64,000 bases of DNA from Paenibacillaceae bacterium (GCA_004134985.1 REGQ01000003.1:81796-145795); one strand, 5' to 3'. Shown: positions 1 through 10,095, counted from the stretch's first letter. Made by a program: numbers and translations. The notes: generated by a model not told the origin, from the sequence alone.

Positions 1-480
1 CGCTCCATGCTGGGGAACGGACTCTCAACGATGATCTCCGGTTTTGTCGGTTCCACTCCGAATACGACCTATGGGGAAAATATCGGCGTGTTGGCGATTA
101 CCCGGGTTTACTCGACCTTTGTCATCGGCGGCGCAGCCGTCATTGCCATCGTTCTGTCCTTCCTTGGCAAGTTCTCTGCGCTGATCGCAGGAATTCCGCC
201 AGCAGTGCTGGGGGGCGTGTCGCTCCTGCTCTTCGGCGTTATCGCTGCTTCCGGTCTGCGGATGCTGATCGAAGCAAAAGTCGATTTCGGCAAGCCTGCC
301 AATCTGTTTCTGGCAACCGTCGTGCTCGTTACCGGACTGAGCGGCGTATCCGTCACTTTCGGCGACTTCCATCTATCTGGCATGGCGCTGGCTACCGTGG
401 TCGGGATCGTACTCAGTTTGCTGTTCCGTCTCTTTGAGCTAACCGGACTCTCTAACGACAAAGAAGCCTCAGGGCACTAA
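1..480 (+). CDS. Uracil/xanthine permease (NCS2 family), C-terminal part
   Basis: This is the end of a membrane nucleobase:cation symporter; the reading frame is open through base 1, so the start lies left of the window. The visible 159 residues carry the NCS2 signature around NTTYGENIGVLAITRVYS, which in UraA-type uracil permeases lines the substrate site. Three or four hydrophobic segments follow, with a short polar tail. Full-length family members have about 430 residues, so roughly two thirds is missing. UraA-like specificity for uracil is inferred from the PNTTYGENIG wording; xanthine or urate members usually differ here. A terminator-like hairpin follows about 55 bases after the stop. 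Confidence 0.9.
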   Translation, partial: RSMLGNGLSTMISGFVGSTPNTTYGENIGVLAITRVYSTFVIGGAAVIAIVLSFLGKFSALIAGIPPAVLGGVSLLLFGVIAASGLRMLIEAKVDFGKPANLFLATVVLVTGLSGVSVTFGDFHLSGMALATVVGIVLSLLFRLFELTGLSNDKEASGH

Positions 481-534
481 AATAGCCAGAAGAAAACCCA
501 CCGCCATGCCTTGATTTTAAGTGTACTATAATTT

Positions 535-580
535 GAAGTAGGTATTAGCGTATCCAACGTTATTGTCTACTTCTTTTTTA
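535..580 (+). terminator. Probable terminator of the uracil permease gene
   Basis: GAAGTAG (535-541) pairs with CTACTTC (567-573), and a T-rich run follows at once. The loop of about 25 bases is long for an intrinsic terminator, so this is a moderate call based on stem plus T-run and on its place after the permease stop. Confidence 0.45.
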
Positions 581-796
581 TTTGCTTGTGTATTTGATAA
601 ATGCATCAAGAAAATATAGTATTTAAAGTAATTGAAGATATTGTTGGAGGAGGACTTAGCCCAAGCAAATGCACGGGAGATTTATTCAGGGTCTAGGAAT
701 GAACGGTGGAAGAGCATTAATATGAAGGTTCAAGAGGTAATTATTGAAGCCGATCAGACTGAATATAAGAAACGATATATGAAAAGGGTTGAAATA

Positions 797-2116
797 ATGA
801 AGATATTTAGTAAATTATTTGGGAAGAAAAAGAAGAAAGATAATCAAATAGACGTAACAGATCAAAAGGAATTACTAAAATGTGATGAAAATAGTAAACT
901 CCATAAAACGGATTTTGGCGTAAGTATGGAGTTATCTTTAAATATCTCTCCAGATGAAAAGAAAAACTATGAAGTTTCTATTTCTTCATCACCTGTAGGT
1001 GTTTCTACTGGTAGTACGGCCACAGATTTTTATGTGTATGAATGGTTTATCAAAGAAACTGGAGAAATATTCTATGTCGGTAAAGGGATTGGCAACCGAT
1101 ATAAATCATTTCATGAACGTGCTTATGAAGCTGAAAAAATTCGTAACATGTTTGATACTTCATCTCGTTTTGTTGGAACAGGGTTAACGGAGGAACAAGC
1201 AATAGAGTTAGAAAGTAAAGAAATGGCACGCATATTAAATGAAACAAAAGATAGATTAACAAACCGTATGATACCTCTTTTTGCTGAAAGAGACAACGGA
1301 TATGGCCGAGGTCCAGAAACGCCAGCACTGCAATTTGAAACTGCTCCACATCTTTACGCAAGTGAGATAGAAGAGCATTACTTTGGATTAAAATCCCGAC
1401 CATTTGATGAGATTAAGTATGAAAATTTAAAAGCGGTAGTCTTTATTACCCGAAATCTAAGGGATGAAATTAGTGTTATTTATGGCGGTATGTTTGAAAA
1501 TTATTTAGATGAAGTAAAGGTATTATTGTTAACAAACAGCAGAAAGGTACTCAAAAGTAAATTTGCTAAATCAGTTACGGCTTGGATATATGTAGGGGAC
1601 GATTATGTGACAAATTATGAAAATGACCAAAAGCAAGCATTAGAGAAGCTAGGACGAAACGTTCCAACCTATCATTTAATCGATGTTTGGAAATTTTTAA
1701 AAGGTAGATTTGGCGGAGTTGATACCGTTTGTAAAGAAGTAGTGCCTATTAATCCAATCCATAATCGAGTTCCACTAAAACAGATTAAGAACCGGCGCAA
1801 TTGGGAAAAAGGATTTGACCAAGGGATCCCATATTGGGAAGAAGGAGATAGAGAACGGAAAGCTGGGAATCTTGAGAGAGCCCTTGAATTATTTGATATA
1901 GCTCGATACAACGGCTACAATGCTCCAGCATTATATACATCGTATGCAATGGCATATCGAAAACTTAAAGACTTTGACAATGAAATTGCAATCATTGAAG
2001 AAGCAATTGAGCGGTTGAGGTTAGAAAAAAATAAAATAAACGAAACGACCATTATGGAGTTCAAAGAACGTCAAGCAAAAGCTTTCTCACTAAAGCAAAA
2101 TAGTTCGGAACGTTAA
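797..2116 (+). CDS. GIY-YIG domain protein with a C-terminal TPR-like segment
   Basis: The protein has a GIY-YIG nuclease-like domain at about residues 78-180. The two tyrosine motifs read FYVYEW and FYVGKG, followed by an arginine (GNRYKS) and a downstream glutamate-rich helix (EEQAIELESKEM). This is closest to the LEM-3/Ankle1-like branch, which cleaves DNA or RNA; activity here is inferred. A middle region of about 200 residues is unrecognised. The C-terminus (GNLERALELFDIARYNG and the helix pair after it) looks like TPR repeats that would bind a partner. The ATG at 797 is preferred because AAAAGGG lies 8 bases upstream; the frame stays open to a TTG at 632 and an ATG at 722, so the start is uncertain. 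The gene is far richer in A+T than its neighbours, which suggests horizontal acquisition. Confidence 0.7.
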   Translation: MKIFSKLFGKKKKKDNQIDVTDQKELLKCDENSKLHKTDFGVSMELSLNISPDEKKNYEVSISSSPVGVSTGSTATDFYVYEWFIKETGEIFYVGKGIGNRYKSFHERAYEAEKIRNMFDTSSRFVGTGLTEEQAIELESKEMARILNETKDRLTNRMIPLFAERDNGYGRGPETPALQFETAPHLYASEIEEHYFGLKSRPFDEIKYENLKAVVFITRNLRDEISVIYGGMFENYLDEVKVLLLTNSRKVLKSKFAKSVTAWIYVGDDYVTNYENDQKQALEKLGRNVPTYHLIDVWKFLKGRFGGVDTVCKEVVPINPIHNRVPLKQIKNRRNWEKGFDQGIPYWEEGDRERKAGNLERALELFDIARYNGYNAPALYTSYAMAYRKLKDFDNEIAIIEEAIERLRLEKNKINETTIMEFKERQAKAFSLKQNSSER

Positions 2117-2226
2117 AAGAGATCATCATATAAGATTGATCAGAAGAACCAAATTTTCTTTCTGAATGATTTTTTCATAACTCGACGATCGTGACATTAG
2201 GAAGGTATCGTTGTATACATATAAAC

Positions 2227-2259
2227 AAAGAATGAGTGCTTAATAGCACTCATATCTTT
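2227..2259. terminator. Hairpin between convergent genes
   Basis: ATGAGTGCT (2232-2240) and AGCACTCAT (2245-2253) form a perfect 9-base stem with a TAAT loop. The stem extends through AAAGA/TCTTT with one bulge. It lies between the stop of the GIY-YIG gene and the stop of the Asp-box gene, so it may end transcription from either side. There is no long T-run. Confidence 0.55.
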
Positions 2260-2313
2260 GCAAAAAAGTCTTGATAAGTTCGTGCCGTGTCGGTGGGGTT
2301 TTTCCTGGCCCGA

Positions 2314-5300
2314 TTAGTAAATATTCACATCATCAGCTGTCACATAATAGCTTCCTGACGTCGAAGCCCTCCCTATCGCATTGACGGTATATTGCTCCGT
2401 GTTTTGGAAGGCGTAAGGGACTTGCATCACCTGAATGCCGTTCCGGTAAATATTCAAGCTGTCTTTCGACACCTCTAGTCTGAATACCCCGTAACCTTCG
2501 CTATACGTGCCTACAGTCTGTTCCAAGCTATCATACTGGCCATCGATAATTCGATATTTCACGATGCCCGAGTTTTGAACGAACAAATAAATCTGATTCT
2601 GCGATGCGGTTTGTCTTAAGCCGATTAGCGCTTGTGTGGCTGTCGTGCTGAACGAATCAGCCTTCAGGTAAGCTTCGAGATTGATCGTCTTTGAACCGAA
2701 GCTGTACGTTCTATCTGTCTTCCTTGCGACGGAGCTCGCGGCGAACGGACTGCTCTGGTTGATGTTAAGCCGCAAGCTGCCTTGATGAATGCCTGCCTGA
2801 CTGCTGGATGGCCCTGCATTGGCCCAGTCCTGCGGCAAGGTGCCGTTGACGCCGGAGAACACATTCACATACGTTTCCTTCCATACTTTGACTGCATCAG
2901 CGAACAATTCGATGCCGGTACCTGTGGACCCGGAGCGCCCGACAAGCTCCAGCTTATAGTTTCTTCTGTTCACAAAATCATGTGAAACTGTCTCAATCAA
3001 GTCTCCATTACGGTAAATAAGCAGCTCTGACGGGGTGGCCTTGATTTTAATCGTACCTTTCGATTCGGGAAAGGTGCCTATCAGCAGATCCCCGGTATCA
3101 TAGCTCCCATCCTTAATACGGTAAATAACCCCCCGATCGGTTTTTTCAAACACATAAATCAGATTGCCCGCATCGTCGCTCAATTGAATCCCGGATTGTC
3201 CAATAAGTGTAGTACCCGGATCCAAATAAGCTTCGGCCAGCAGCGGGGTCGTATAGAAATCATAACGCTGCTCGTTGTAGGTTACCTTGCTTGAGGCCGC
3301 CCATGCCGATGACTGCTCGAGGCGATGCCGGAGCCGGTTGTCGGATATTGACGCGCCGCTTGCCAAGTTGCCTGTATAGCTCCAGCCTTGCGGCAAGGTG
3401 TTATCGCTGCCTTCAAACTCGCTTTCATACAGTATGCCAGGCAAAGCCTTGACGGCAGCTTCCGAAGAAACACCGCTCTCACCGGCCAGATTGCCAGCGC
3501 TGACCACATAATAATAAGTCGTCCCCGGATCTACTCCCGTATCTGTATAGTTCGTTCCGGCAATGCCTCCTTTGACGACAGCATAAGGCCCGCCGGCATG
3601 CTCGCTGCGTTTAAGCTGGTAGGTCGCAGCCCCCTGAGACGGCTGCCAAGCAAGCTCGACGCTGCCGCTCGCGGAAACAGCGGTCAACGTGCCCGGCACA
3701 TCAGGCACATAAAGCTCGCCATACGTAAAAGTACCGTGGTCGCTTCCGGCAAACAATCGTCCGGAATAGTCAACGCCTAACCCCCACACTCTGCCGTTTC
3801 CGAACAATCCATCAGCGGGCATCGCCGCCCAGGTTTCACCCGCATCCGTACTTTTAAACACCCATTGTCCATTGCCGTTGACCAGATTGAATTCCCCTGC
3901 ATAGACGATGTTGTCATCCGTCGGGTCAATGGCTACATTCAACACATGGAACGTCCCGCCCACATTCCATTCAAACCCGTCGCCTGTTGATTTAAACGTT
4001 TCTGTATTCGAGGCAATGTCATAAATATAGACGCCGCCATTGTGGCCCATATAAATTTTGGTGCCTGCGGCATTCATCTCGACAGCATTCAAGAAATTGT
4101 TCACAAACCCGGTCACGTCCGGATTGCTGTGTGTGACCAAGCGAGTCCATGATGTCCCGAAATCTACGGATTTGTAAAGGCTCATCCCATCGTAGCCGTA
4201 CAACAGGCGGGGATCGAGCGCATCGTAACCGACAACGTTCACAGGCACCATATTGAAGGCAGCATCATCTGCATAGGTGTAGACTGTATGATCCACAGCT
4301 GTCGATCTGCCGATCAGCTTCAACTTATAGTTGGTCTTGTTGGCGAAGTTATGCGGCACGACGATCGAGCCGCCATTGCTAATCTGCACATAAGTTGGCG
4401 CAGCGATAATTCTCACATTTACAGAAGGGCTGTCATAATCATCTCGAATGACAATTTCGCCGGAGTCATAACTGCCGTCCTTAATTCTGTATTTGGTCGT
4501 GTAGGTGCCATCGCCGTTATTCTGAATGAAAGTGTAGATAAAGCTGCCCAAGCCGTTGTCCAGTTGCAGCACCTGCTGTGTCCAAGCCGTCGTTCCCGAG
4601 TCAAGCGCGGCGGAAGCGACAATCGGAGTTTGGCTGAAACTAAGCGCCTTGTTAGCATATGTGACAGCGGGCAGACTCCCGAAAGCAGAAGTTTGCTCAA
4701 TAGCAAACCGCAGTCTATCGCTGACGATATTTTTATCCTTGAAGGTTATTACTTCAGCAGACGACGTATTCTGTCCGATACTATTGAAGTCCCATCCTGC
4801 AGGCAGAGCGCCTGAGCCTCCGTATGCAAACCCCTCTGTTAATCTAAACGGATCAATGATTTTTTTCCATGTCGCGCCATTGTCGTCGCTGATATTGCCT
4901 CCAGCATAGATGTAATCGTAATTACTGGCGTTCCACATAATATTGCTGGCCTGCAAGCCTTCCGTACCATTCATGATGGTGAATGTGCGCCCACCATCAG
5001 TACTCACTCTTAAATCCCCGGGTTGATTCGGATTCGTCCCGCCAATACTGGCAATAACTCTCGTCTGCTCGGGTTCGCTGCCAGCAGGATCAATGGCCAT
5101 TGCCGTCACATTGCCGCCGTTGGGCGGTATGGCCTTGATAAAGGACTGTCCGCCATCAAAGCTGGTCACAACGCCCATATCAATACCGCCGAATACGAGA
5201 TGCCGAGAGAAGTTCGGGTTGAACTGGAAATTAATAAATCTGGCACCGCCGTAATTCGTATTGCTCCACTGCCATGTCTGTGCAGCATCCTCCGTCTTGA

Positions 5301-6477
5301 ATATCGCTCCGTAATTCATGGAAGCCAGCCAGACCTGGCTGTCATCGGGCTTGGGCGCAAAGGCGAGTCGGTGGAAAATAAAGTTGGCGACATCACCAGC
5401 CGTTAAGTTAAAACGATCCTCGATGAGCTTGCCACCGCTCGTATCACGCCAGGTTTGGCCATAATCATCGCTATAGTAAGGAGATTTGTACGGCCAGCCC
5501 CACTCTACCCCCAGCATCAGAATATTGGGCGCCGCCGGGTGAACGATAATTTCGTAGAAACGGCCGGATGTCGGCACCCCGTTCGTTAATTGAACCCAGT
5601 CCTGTGAAGCTGTCTTTTTGAACAGCTTGTACGTTTTTTTGAGCGGGTCGTCGAACGTCGCATACATGGTTTCCGGATCGGTCGGATCCACAGACAACGC
5701 ATTGATCTGCGGATCGACCTCGACCCCATAGACGGAGTCAAATACGGGCAGACCTCCGCTAATGTTTACGAACGTGGCTCCTGCATCCAAACTTTTGAAG
5801 ACGCCCTTCAGTGTTGCGACGGCTACAACATCCGAATTCGTCGGATGAACCTGGATGGACGTTACTGTTGCCGACCCTATGGAAGCGCTTGCAATTTTAT
5901 TATAATTTTCCCCTCCGTCAGTCGTCTTGTATAAGCCGTCATTGGCTCCGATGTAGATCGTGCCGCAGCGCTCAAGCAGCGGATCATAGGAATCCGGGTC
6001 AATCGCGATCGTATGACTGTTGTCCGGCGGGGTTGTAATTCGGAAGTAACGCTGGTGAGTCCAATTGTCGCCATTGTCCTCACTTACATACAGTCCGATT
6101 TGGGCAGTATCCCGCCCGCCGCCTAGCGAGGCGAGGGCGTAGACGATATCGGGATTGACAGGATCTACGGCAATGCTCTTAATGAAGTAAACATCCATCC
6201 CCTTCATCTTCGACTGCCAGGTTGCCCCTCCATCGTCACTCCGATAGATGCCTGCTGTATCCACCCCCATAAATATGGTCTGGTAGTTATTTTTCGGGCT
6301 GTATACCATGCTTCTCGGAATTTGCGAGCCATCGCCACCGATATCCTGCATATCCCGTTCCCATGCGCTCCTCACCATGTGATTATGCCATGCATCGGCG
6401 GCTTCTGCGCGGTTGCCGTTAAGCACAAGGCATCCCAGCATGGAGAAAATAAAAACAACTAGATGAACTGATTTCAT
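2314..6477 (-). CDS. Large secreted Asp-box (BNR) beta-propeller protein with FN3 and a triplicated lectin-like module
   Basis: This 1387-residue protein starts with a signal peptide ending near AEAADAW (residue 27). Residues 40-540 and 745-920 carry many Asp-box motifs (SDDGGATW, TDGGENY, SDDYGQTW, STDGGRTF, STDAGETW), typical of sortilin/VPS10 and GH74-type propellers. A fibronectin type III domain follows at about 926-1012. A module of about 180 residues occurs three times (547-740, 1016-1198, 1205-1387), each with a LPxGW/LPQxW start, an EQSS or similar motif, a YRIKDGSYD-type motif and a YKL..GRS end; it resembles concanavalin-like carbohydrate-binding folds. The first copy interrupts the propeller. 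AGGAGGG precedes the start, and the first four bases overlap the upstream gene's stop. The likely role is binding or cutting an extracellular polysaccharide; the GH74-like activity is unproven. Confidence 0.8.
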   Translation of the reverse strand: MKSVHLVVFIFSMLGCLVLNGNRAEAADAWHNHMVRSAWERDMQDIGGDGSQIPRSMVYSPKNNYQTIFMGVDTAGIYRSDDGGATWQSKMKGMDVYFIKSIAVDPVNPDIVYALASLGGGRDTAQIGLYVSEDNGDNWTHQRYFRITTPPDNSHTIAIDPDSYDPLLERCGTIYIGANDGLYKTTDGGENYNKIASASIGSATVTSIQVHPTNSDVVAVATLKGVFKSLDAGATFVNISGGLPVFDSVYGVEVDPQINALSVDPTDPETMYATFDDPLKKTYKLFKKTASQDWVQLTNGVPTSGRFYEIIVHPAAPNILMLGVEWGWPYKSPYYSDDYGQTWRDTSGGKLIEDRFNLTAGDVANFIFHRLAFAPKPDDSQVWLASMNYGAIFKTEDAAQTWQWSNTNYGGARFINFQFNPNFSRHLVFGGIDMGVVTSFDGGQSFIKAIPPNGGNVTAMAIDPAGSEPEQTRVIASIGGTNPNQPGDLRVSTDGGRTFTIMNGTEGLQASNIMWNASNYDYIYAGGNISDDNGATWKKIIDPFRLTEGFAYGGSGALPAGWDFNSIGQNTSSAEVITFKDKNIVSDRLRFAIEQTSAFGSLPAVTYANKALSFSQTPIVASAALDSGTTAWTQQVLQLDNGLGSFIYTFIQNNGDGTYTTKYRIKDGSYDSGEIVIRDDYDSPSVNVRIIAAPTYVQISNGGSIVVPHNFANKTNYKLKLIGRSTAVDHTVYTYADDAAFNMVPVNVVGYDALDPRLLYGYDGMSLYKSVDFGTSWTRLVTHSNPDVTGFVNNFLNAVEMNAAGTKIYMGHNGGVYIYDIASNTETFKSTGDGFEWNVGGTFHVLNVAIDPTDDNIVYAGEFNLVNGNGQWVFKSTDAGETWAAMPADGLFGNGRVWGLGVDYSGRLFAGSDHGTFTYGELYVPDVPGTLTAVSASGSVELAWQPSQGAATYQLKRSEHAGGPYAVVKGGIAGTNYTDTGVDPGTTYYYVVSAGNLAGESGVSSEAAVKALPGILYESEFEGSDNTLPQGWSYTGNLASGASISDNRLRHRLEQSSAWAASSKVTYNEQRYDFYTTPLLAEAYLDPGTTLIGQSGIQLSDDAGNLIYVFEKTDRGVIYRIKDGSYDTGDLLIGTFPESKGTIKIKATPSELLIYRNGDLIETVSHDFVNRRNYKLELVGRSGSTGTGIELFADAVKVWKETYVNVFSGVNGTLPQDWANAGPSSSQAGIHQGSLRLNINQSSPFAASSVARKTDRTYSFGSKTINLEAYLKADSFSTTATQALIGLRQTASQNQIYLFVQNSGIVKYRIIDGQYDSLEQTVGTYSEGYGVFRLEVSKDSLNIYRNGIQVMQVPYAFQNTEQYTVNAIGRASTSGSYYVTADDVNIY

Positions 6478-8381
6478 GAGTGTATACCCTCCTTAGTCAG
6501 GCCAAGCTGCTGCATCTTATCGACCATTTCATGATGGTAAACAGCTTCTCCACCTGTTTTTGCCTCAATAATGCCTTGCCAGCTATTATTCACATAAGGA
6601 TTATGTCCCGTTTCGTAGAGCAACAGCCCGGTAATGCGTGCATCCTTGCTCAGCTCTGTAATGAAACGTTCGTTCAGATCATTCCCTTGAGCGAGATAGC
6701 AATGAATCCATAGCGGCTTGCCCAGCGCCGAAACACGATCTTTCAAGATCGATGATCGGGCAGCGGAATAATCGCCCCAATTGTAATCTTTCATGGTCAC
6801 CTCATCCGCCAGCTCCACAAGCCTCTCCCAGTCCGGCAATATTTTGGGCATCGCCCAGAACCCGAGTTCACCAAAGGCGGATGAAAGCTTGGGTTGAATC
6901 AAGCTCTCCCTCACGTGAAGGTGCAGCTTTTTGTGATGGCTGTGGATGAGTCGGGCGGCCTCCTCTACGAACCTCATATAAAAGTTCCCGCGGATACGCA
7001 TGAGCTTAAGCGGGTCTGCCTCTTCCTTAAGAATGTTCACCCCGTATTCCTGTTCATAAGCTTCAACAATCGGCAGATTATAGCCGTAGTTCGCATAATC
7101 GCTAATCATGCTGGAATGGTTCTGCAAGCGCAGATCGATTCCATCAGCTCCCATAGCAAGCAACTTGTCGACCCGATCAAGCCAATACTCTCTGACCTCA
7201 GGGTAAGCTTCGCACAGCGTTCCTTTGAGATATTTCATCTTGCCTCTGGCTATTCCGTAACATGGACTGCTCATCCAACCCGCGTCCCACATACCGGAGC
7301 CGTACCATTCGAATTCGAAGCCGCTCTGTTTGAACGCTGCCAGCGCATCCTCCGAATGTCCGCAGTGCAGAGGCATGGAGGCGATAAAAGAGTCGTGCCC
7401 GTCCGAATTTGAGTCCAGATTTGAATTGGGGTCCGGGTGTGAGCTTGACTCAGCTTCTGAGATGCTGCTGCTTCTCCCTCTTGCATAGGGAGACACCGTG
7501 ACTGGCAATTCTTCATCAGAGCTGAAGAGTCGGATCATCGAGAAAGGGATGATGAGCTTATGTTCCAAGTCCATTGTTACAGCCATATAAAGAAACTCGG
7601 GACCGATATTCAGCCCATCGACGGTAACCTCCCTGCATCTTTGCGGCGCATCGTACAGTGGATGTCCGTTGGCATCGGTTAAGGTTGTGAGGACAATGCG
7701 CTCCTCAATGGTGAAATTGCCGTCATATCTCTTGTAAGTTCCGTTATCGTTACTTGTCCACAGGTGAAGCTGCTTCATCGGATATTGCCCCACAACCTCA
7801 TCGGGTTGAGACGGGTGGGTGATGTACCCGGAAGGGCTTGTGCGTTCAATTACCTCATTCAATGGGAATGTCATGACCATTCGGGTGATCGGCTGCCTCA
7901 TCAACCGTTCATAATCCGGGATCGGTTTTCTTCCCACTCTCAGGTTCCCATGTTCAGTCAAGAACGAATCAAAGCCTGTTCGTTCCCCGCCAATGCAGGG
8001 GAGGGTGCGATTTCGTAGAGTCGATCCTTTGCCATGCGGAAGTGTATATCCCCCTCCGCCCTCGTAGGGCTTCATAATGACGATGGCTTCCATGCCCAGC
8101 CGGTGCGCCTCATAGATATGTTCAAACACAGGATCGCCCATTGCCAGGATCGATTCGACTGCATAATTTCCTGCTTTATTGGAAGGATCAAGAAGATCCA
8201 GCCAAGGATTGCTGAACTGTGGGTAATTAGGAGGGGCATCGACCAGATAGACGCGTGTGAAACCCAGCTTCTTCAGCAGCGTTAATTTGTTGCGTACGGT
8301 CTGACGATGATACGGAACACCGCAAAGATCAGGAAAAATATCAATAACAGGTGCGACTTGCTTGTCGAATACTCTGTTCAT
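6474..8381 (-). CDS. Glycoside-hydrolase-like TIM-barrel protein, cytoplasmic
   Basis: A 635-residue protein without signal peptide. The N-terminus (VAPVIDIFPDLCGVPYHRQT, then strands such as GFTRVYLVDAP) and the C-terminal half (GADGIDLRLQNH, KLHLHVRES, DEVTMKDYNWGDY, GKPLWIHCYL, ITGLLLYETGHN) look like alternating strands and helices of a TIM barrel, as in GH10-like or GH13-like putative glycosidases. No family could be fixed, and catalytic acids are only guessed. Residues about 297-330 form a Ser/Asn/Asp-rich low-complexity insert between ordered parts. GGAGG precedes the ATG by 8 bases. The stop overlaps the next start (ATGA), so translation with the Asp-box gene is probably coupled. It follows the binding-protein gene in the ABC operon, suggesting action on imported fragments. 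Confidence 0.6.
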   Translation of the reverse strand: MNRVFDKQVAPVIDIFPDLCGVPYHRQTVRNKLTLLKKLGFTRVYLVDAPPNYPQFSNPWLDLLDPSNKAGNYAVESILAMGDPVFEHIYEAHRLGMEAIVIMKPYEGGGGYTLPHGKGSTLRNRTLPCIGGERTGFDSFLTEHGNLRVGRKPIPDYERLMRQPITRMVMTFPLNEVIERTSPSGYITHPSQPDEVVGQYPMKQLHLWTSNDNGTYKRYDGNFTIEERIVLTTLTDANGHPLYDAPQRCREVTVDGLNIGPEFLYMAVTMDLEHKLIIPFSMIRLFSSDEELPVTVSPYARGRSSSISEAESSSHPDPNSNLDSNSDGHDSFIASMPLHCGHSEDALAAFKQSGFEFEWYGSGMWDAGWMSSPCYGIARGKMKYLKGTLCEAYPEVREYWLDRVDKLLAMGADGIDLRLQNHSSMISDYANYGYNLPIVEAYEQEYGVNILKEEADPLKLMRIRGNFYMRFVEEAARLIHSHHKKLHLHVRESLIQPKLSSAFGELGFWAMPKILPDWERLVELADEVTMKDYNWGDYSAARSSILKDRVSALGKPLWIHCYLAQGNDLNERFITELSKDARITGLLLYETGHNPYVNNSWQGIIEAKTGGEAVYHHEMVDKMQQLGLTKEGIHS

Positions 8382-8450
8382 TATGAACCTCCGCTGTGTA
8401 AGACATGTGAGTCCGGTTGAGCGACAGCGTCCAACCGGACAAATGGCTAA

Positions 8451-10095
8451 TTATGAATTTTTCCAACGTTCGTATGCTGTCTGGGTAAGCTCCAATGTCT
8501 TTTTAAGCCCGATCTTTTCCAGGGAAGCAAGGTATTCATCCCACTCGCTCAGCTCATTGTCGCCAACAATAAACTTCGCTTCCATCTGTGTCACGTAAGA
8601 CATCAAATCCGTATTGATCTGACTCATGCTTTGCTGCTCTTCCGGTGAGAAGAACAAACTCGGGAATACAGGCTTGCCCAATTCGACCAGCTTCAGCAGA
8701 TTCTCGGTCAGGTTGGCCTGCTCTTCGCTTTGTTTCTCAAGCGGCATATCCGGACCACCCATAACGAACGGAAGCGACAAGTTTGTCACTTTGTTAAACC
8801 GATAATCGACCGTTGATTGTCCTTCCGGGCTTGTCAATTGCCATGTGCCGTCGTCAAACCGCTTAACGCCGCCATCCGACTGAACGACGCCAACGTCAGG
8901 ACCCATCCGGGTGAGGAAACCACCTTCATCCGAATACAAATAATCGAACAATCGGATCGTTGCCTCCGGACTTTTATTGACGGACGTAATGGCCATATTG
9001 TTAGGCGTTGCCGAAGGGTTATTGCGATGCGGCCAAACTTGCTTCGTGTTTAAGGAGCTCGTGAGCGGCAGCAACGCCTCGTAATGTTTGTAATTGTCCG
9101 CGCCTACAGCGACGAAAGCGGCGTCATCGAAGAAAAATCCAACAAGCTGCTTCTCGGTCTTCGCCCGGTATGCCTGGAAATTTTGCGAGAAATATTGCGA
9201 ATCGATGAGTCCTTCCTTGTACAGCATTCTCATAAAGGTCAAGTATTCTTTGTACTCCGGCTGGGCAGGGACGAAGATTACCTGCTCCCCGCTTTCATCT
9301 GTCGAATAAGTCGTATCGACAAACCCAAGCGCAGACAATACCATCATTTTGAACGGATTATCGTTGCTTCCCGATACCGGAATTTCATCGGCAATGCCGT
9401 TCCCGTTCGGATCTTGTTCCTTGAATGCTTTCAGAACAGTGTAGAACTCATCGAGCGTGGTTGGCATATCCAGCTGCAAGTTGTTCAGCCATTCCGAGTT
9501 GATCCAAGGCTTCTCTCTTCCGACAACATTGCTTCGTTTGTCGTACGTTAGGGAAGGTAGCGCATAAATATTTCCATCCGGGGCGGTGACTGATTTCTTA
9601 AGATTCGGATCGTCAGCCAGTCTTTTCTTAATATTGGGAGCATGATCATCAATCAGACCATTTAACGGGATCAGGAGCCCCTGACTGCCGTAGTTAATTA
9701 AATCTCCGAATTCCAGTGCGCCTGCGGTCATGAATGCATCCGGGAGATCATTGGTCGCGAACGCGAGGTTTTTCTTCTCGTCCCATGAGCCGTCATCGAT
9801 TTCGATTGGCGTGATGGTGCCGCCCCAAATCTCATTCAAATGCCCGGATATCCATAAGTTTTTCCATTCGTTCTGGTTGGGCGCTTTTTTGATCATCACT
9901 TTCAAATTGATCGTTCCATCTGTAATAGAGATAACCCTCGGCATTATAGCCAGCCTGCGCCGTTTCGCTGTCCGGGTTAGAAGTCGGGTTCGGGTTGGAT
10001 TTCGGATTCGAATTCGGATTCGAGCATCCTGCGATCAGGATGACACCGATCATAATCGTTAACAATAGTTTGCTGCGCTTTACCAATTCGTTCAC
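8451..10095 (-). pseudogene. Extracellular solute-binding lipoprotein of an ABC sugar importer, frameshifted
   Basis: The N-terminal part has a classic lipoprotein signal (residues 1-24, LIAGCSN) followed by an Asn/Pro/Ser linker and NAEGY. The reading frame then changes near 9930-9945: the 5' frame ends in nonsense at 9832. The other frame continues with ISITDGTINLKVMIKKAPNQ and a full type-1 solute-binding protein to 8451. In the family the sequence normally runs straight from NAEGY into a strand such as the TINLKVM one, so one base gained or lost explains it. The joined protein would have about 547 residues, near the family norm for LplA-like proteins. It lies between two permease genes and the TIM-barrel gene. 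Either the importer has lost its receptor or this is a base-calling error. Confidence 0.8.

Noticed and set aside
601-696. A 31-codon frame before the GIY-YIG gene
   Set aside because: No SD and no match to a known small protein; too short to support on sequence alone.
2314-6477. Calling the Asp-box protein a GH74 xyloglucanase or a sialidase
   Set aside because: The Asp-box pattern fits several propeller families, and no family-specific catalytic pair could be shown by eye.
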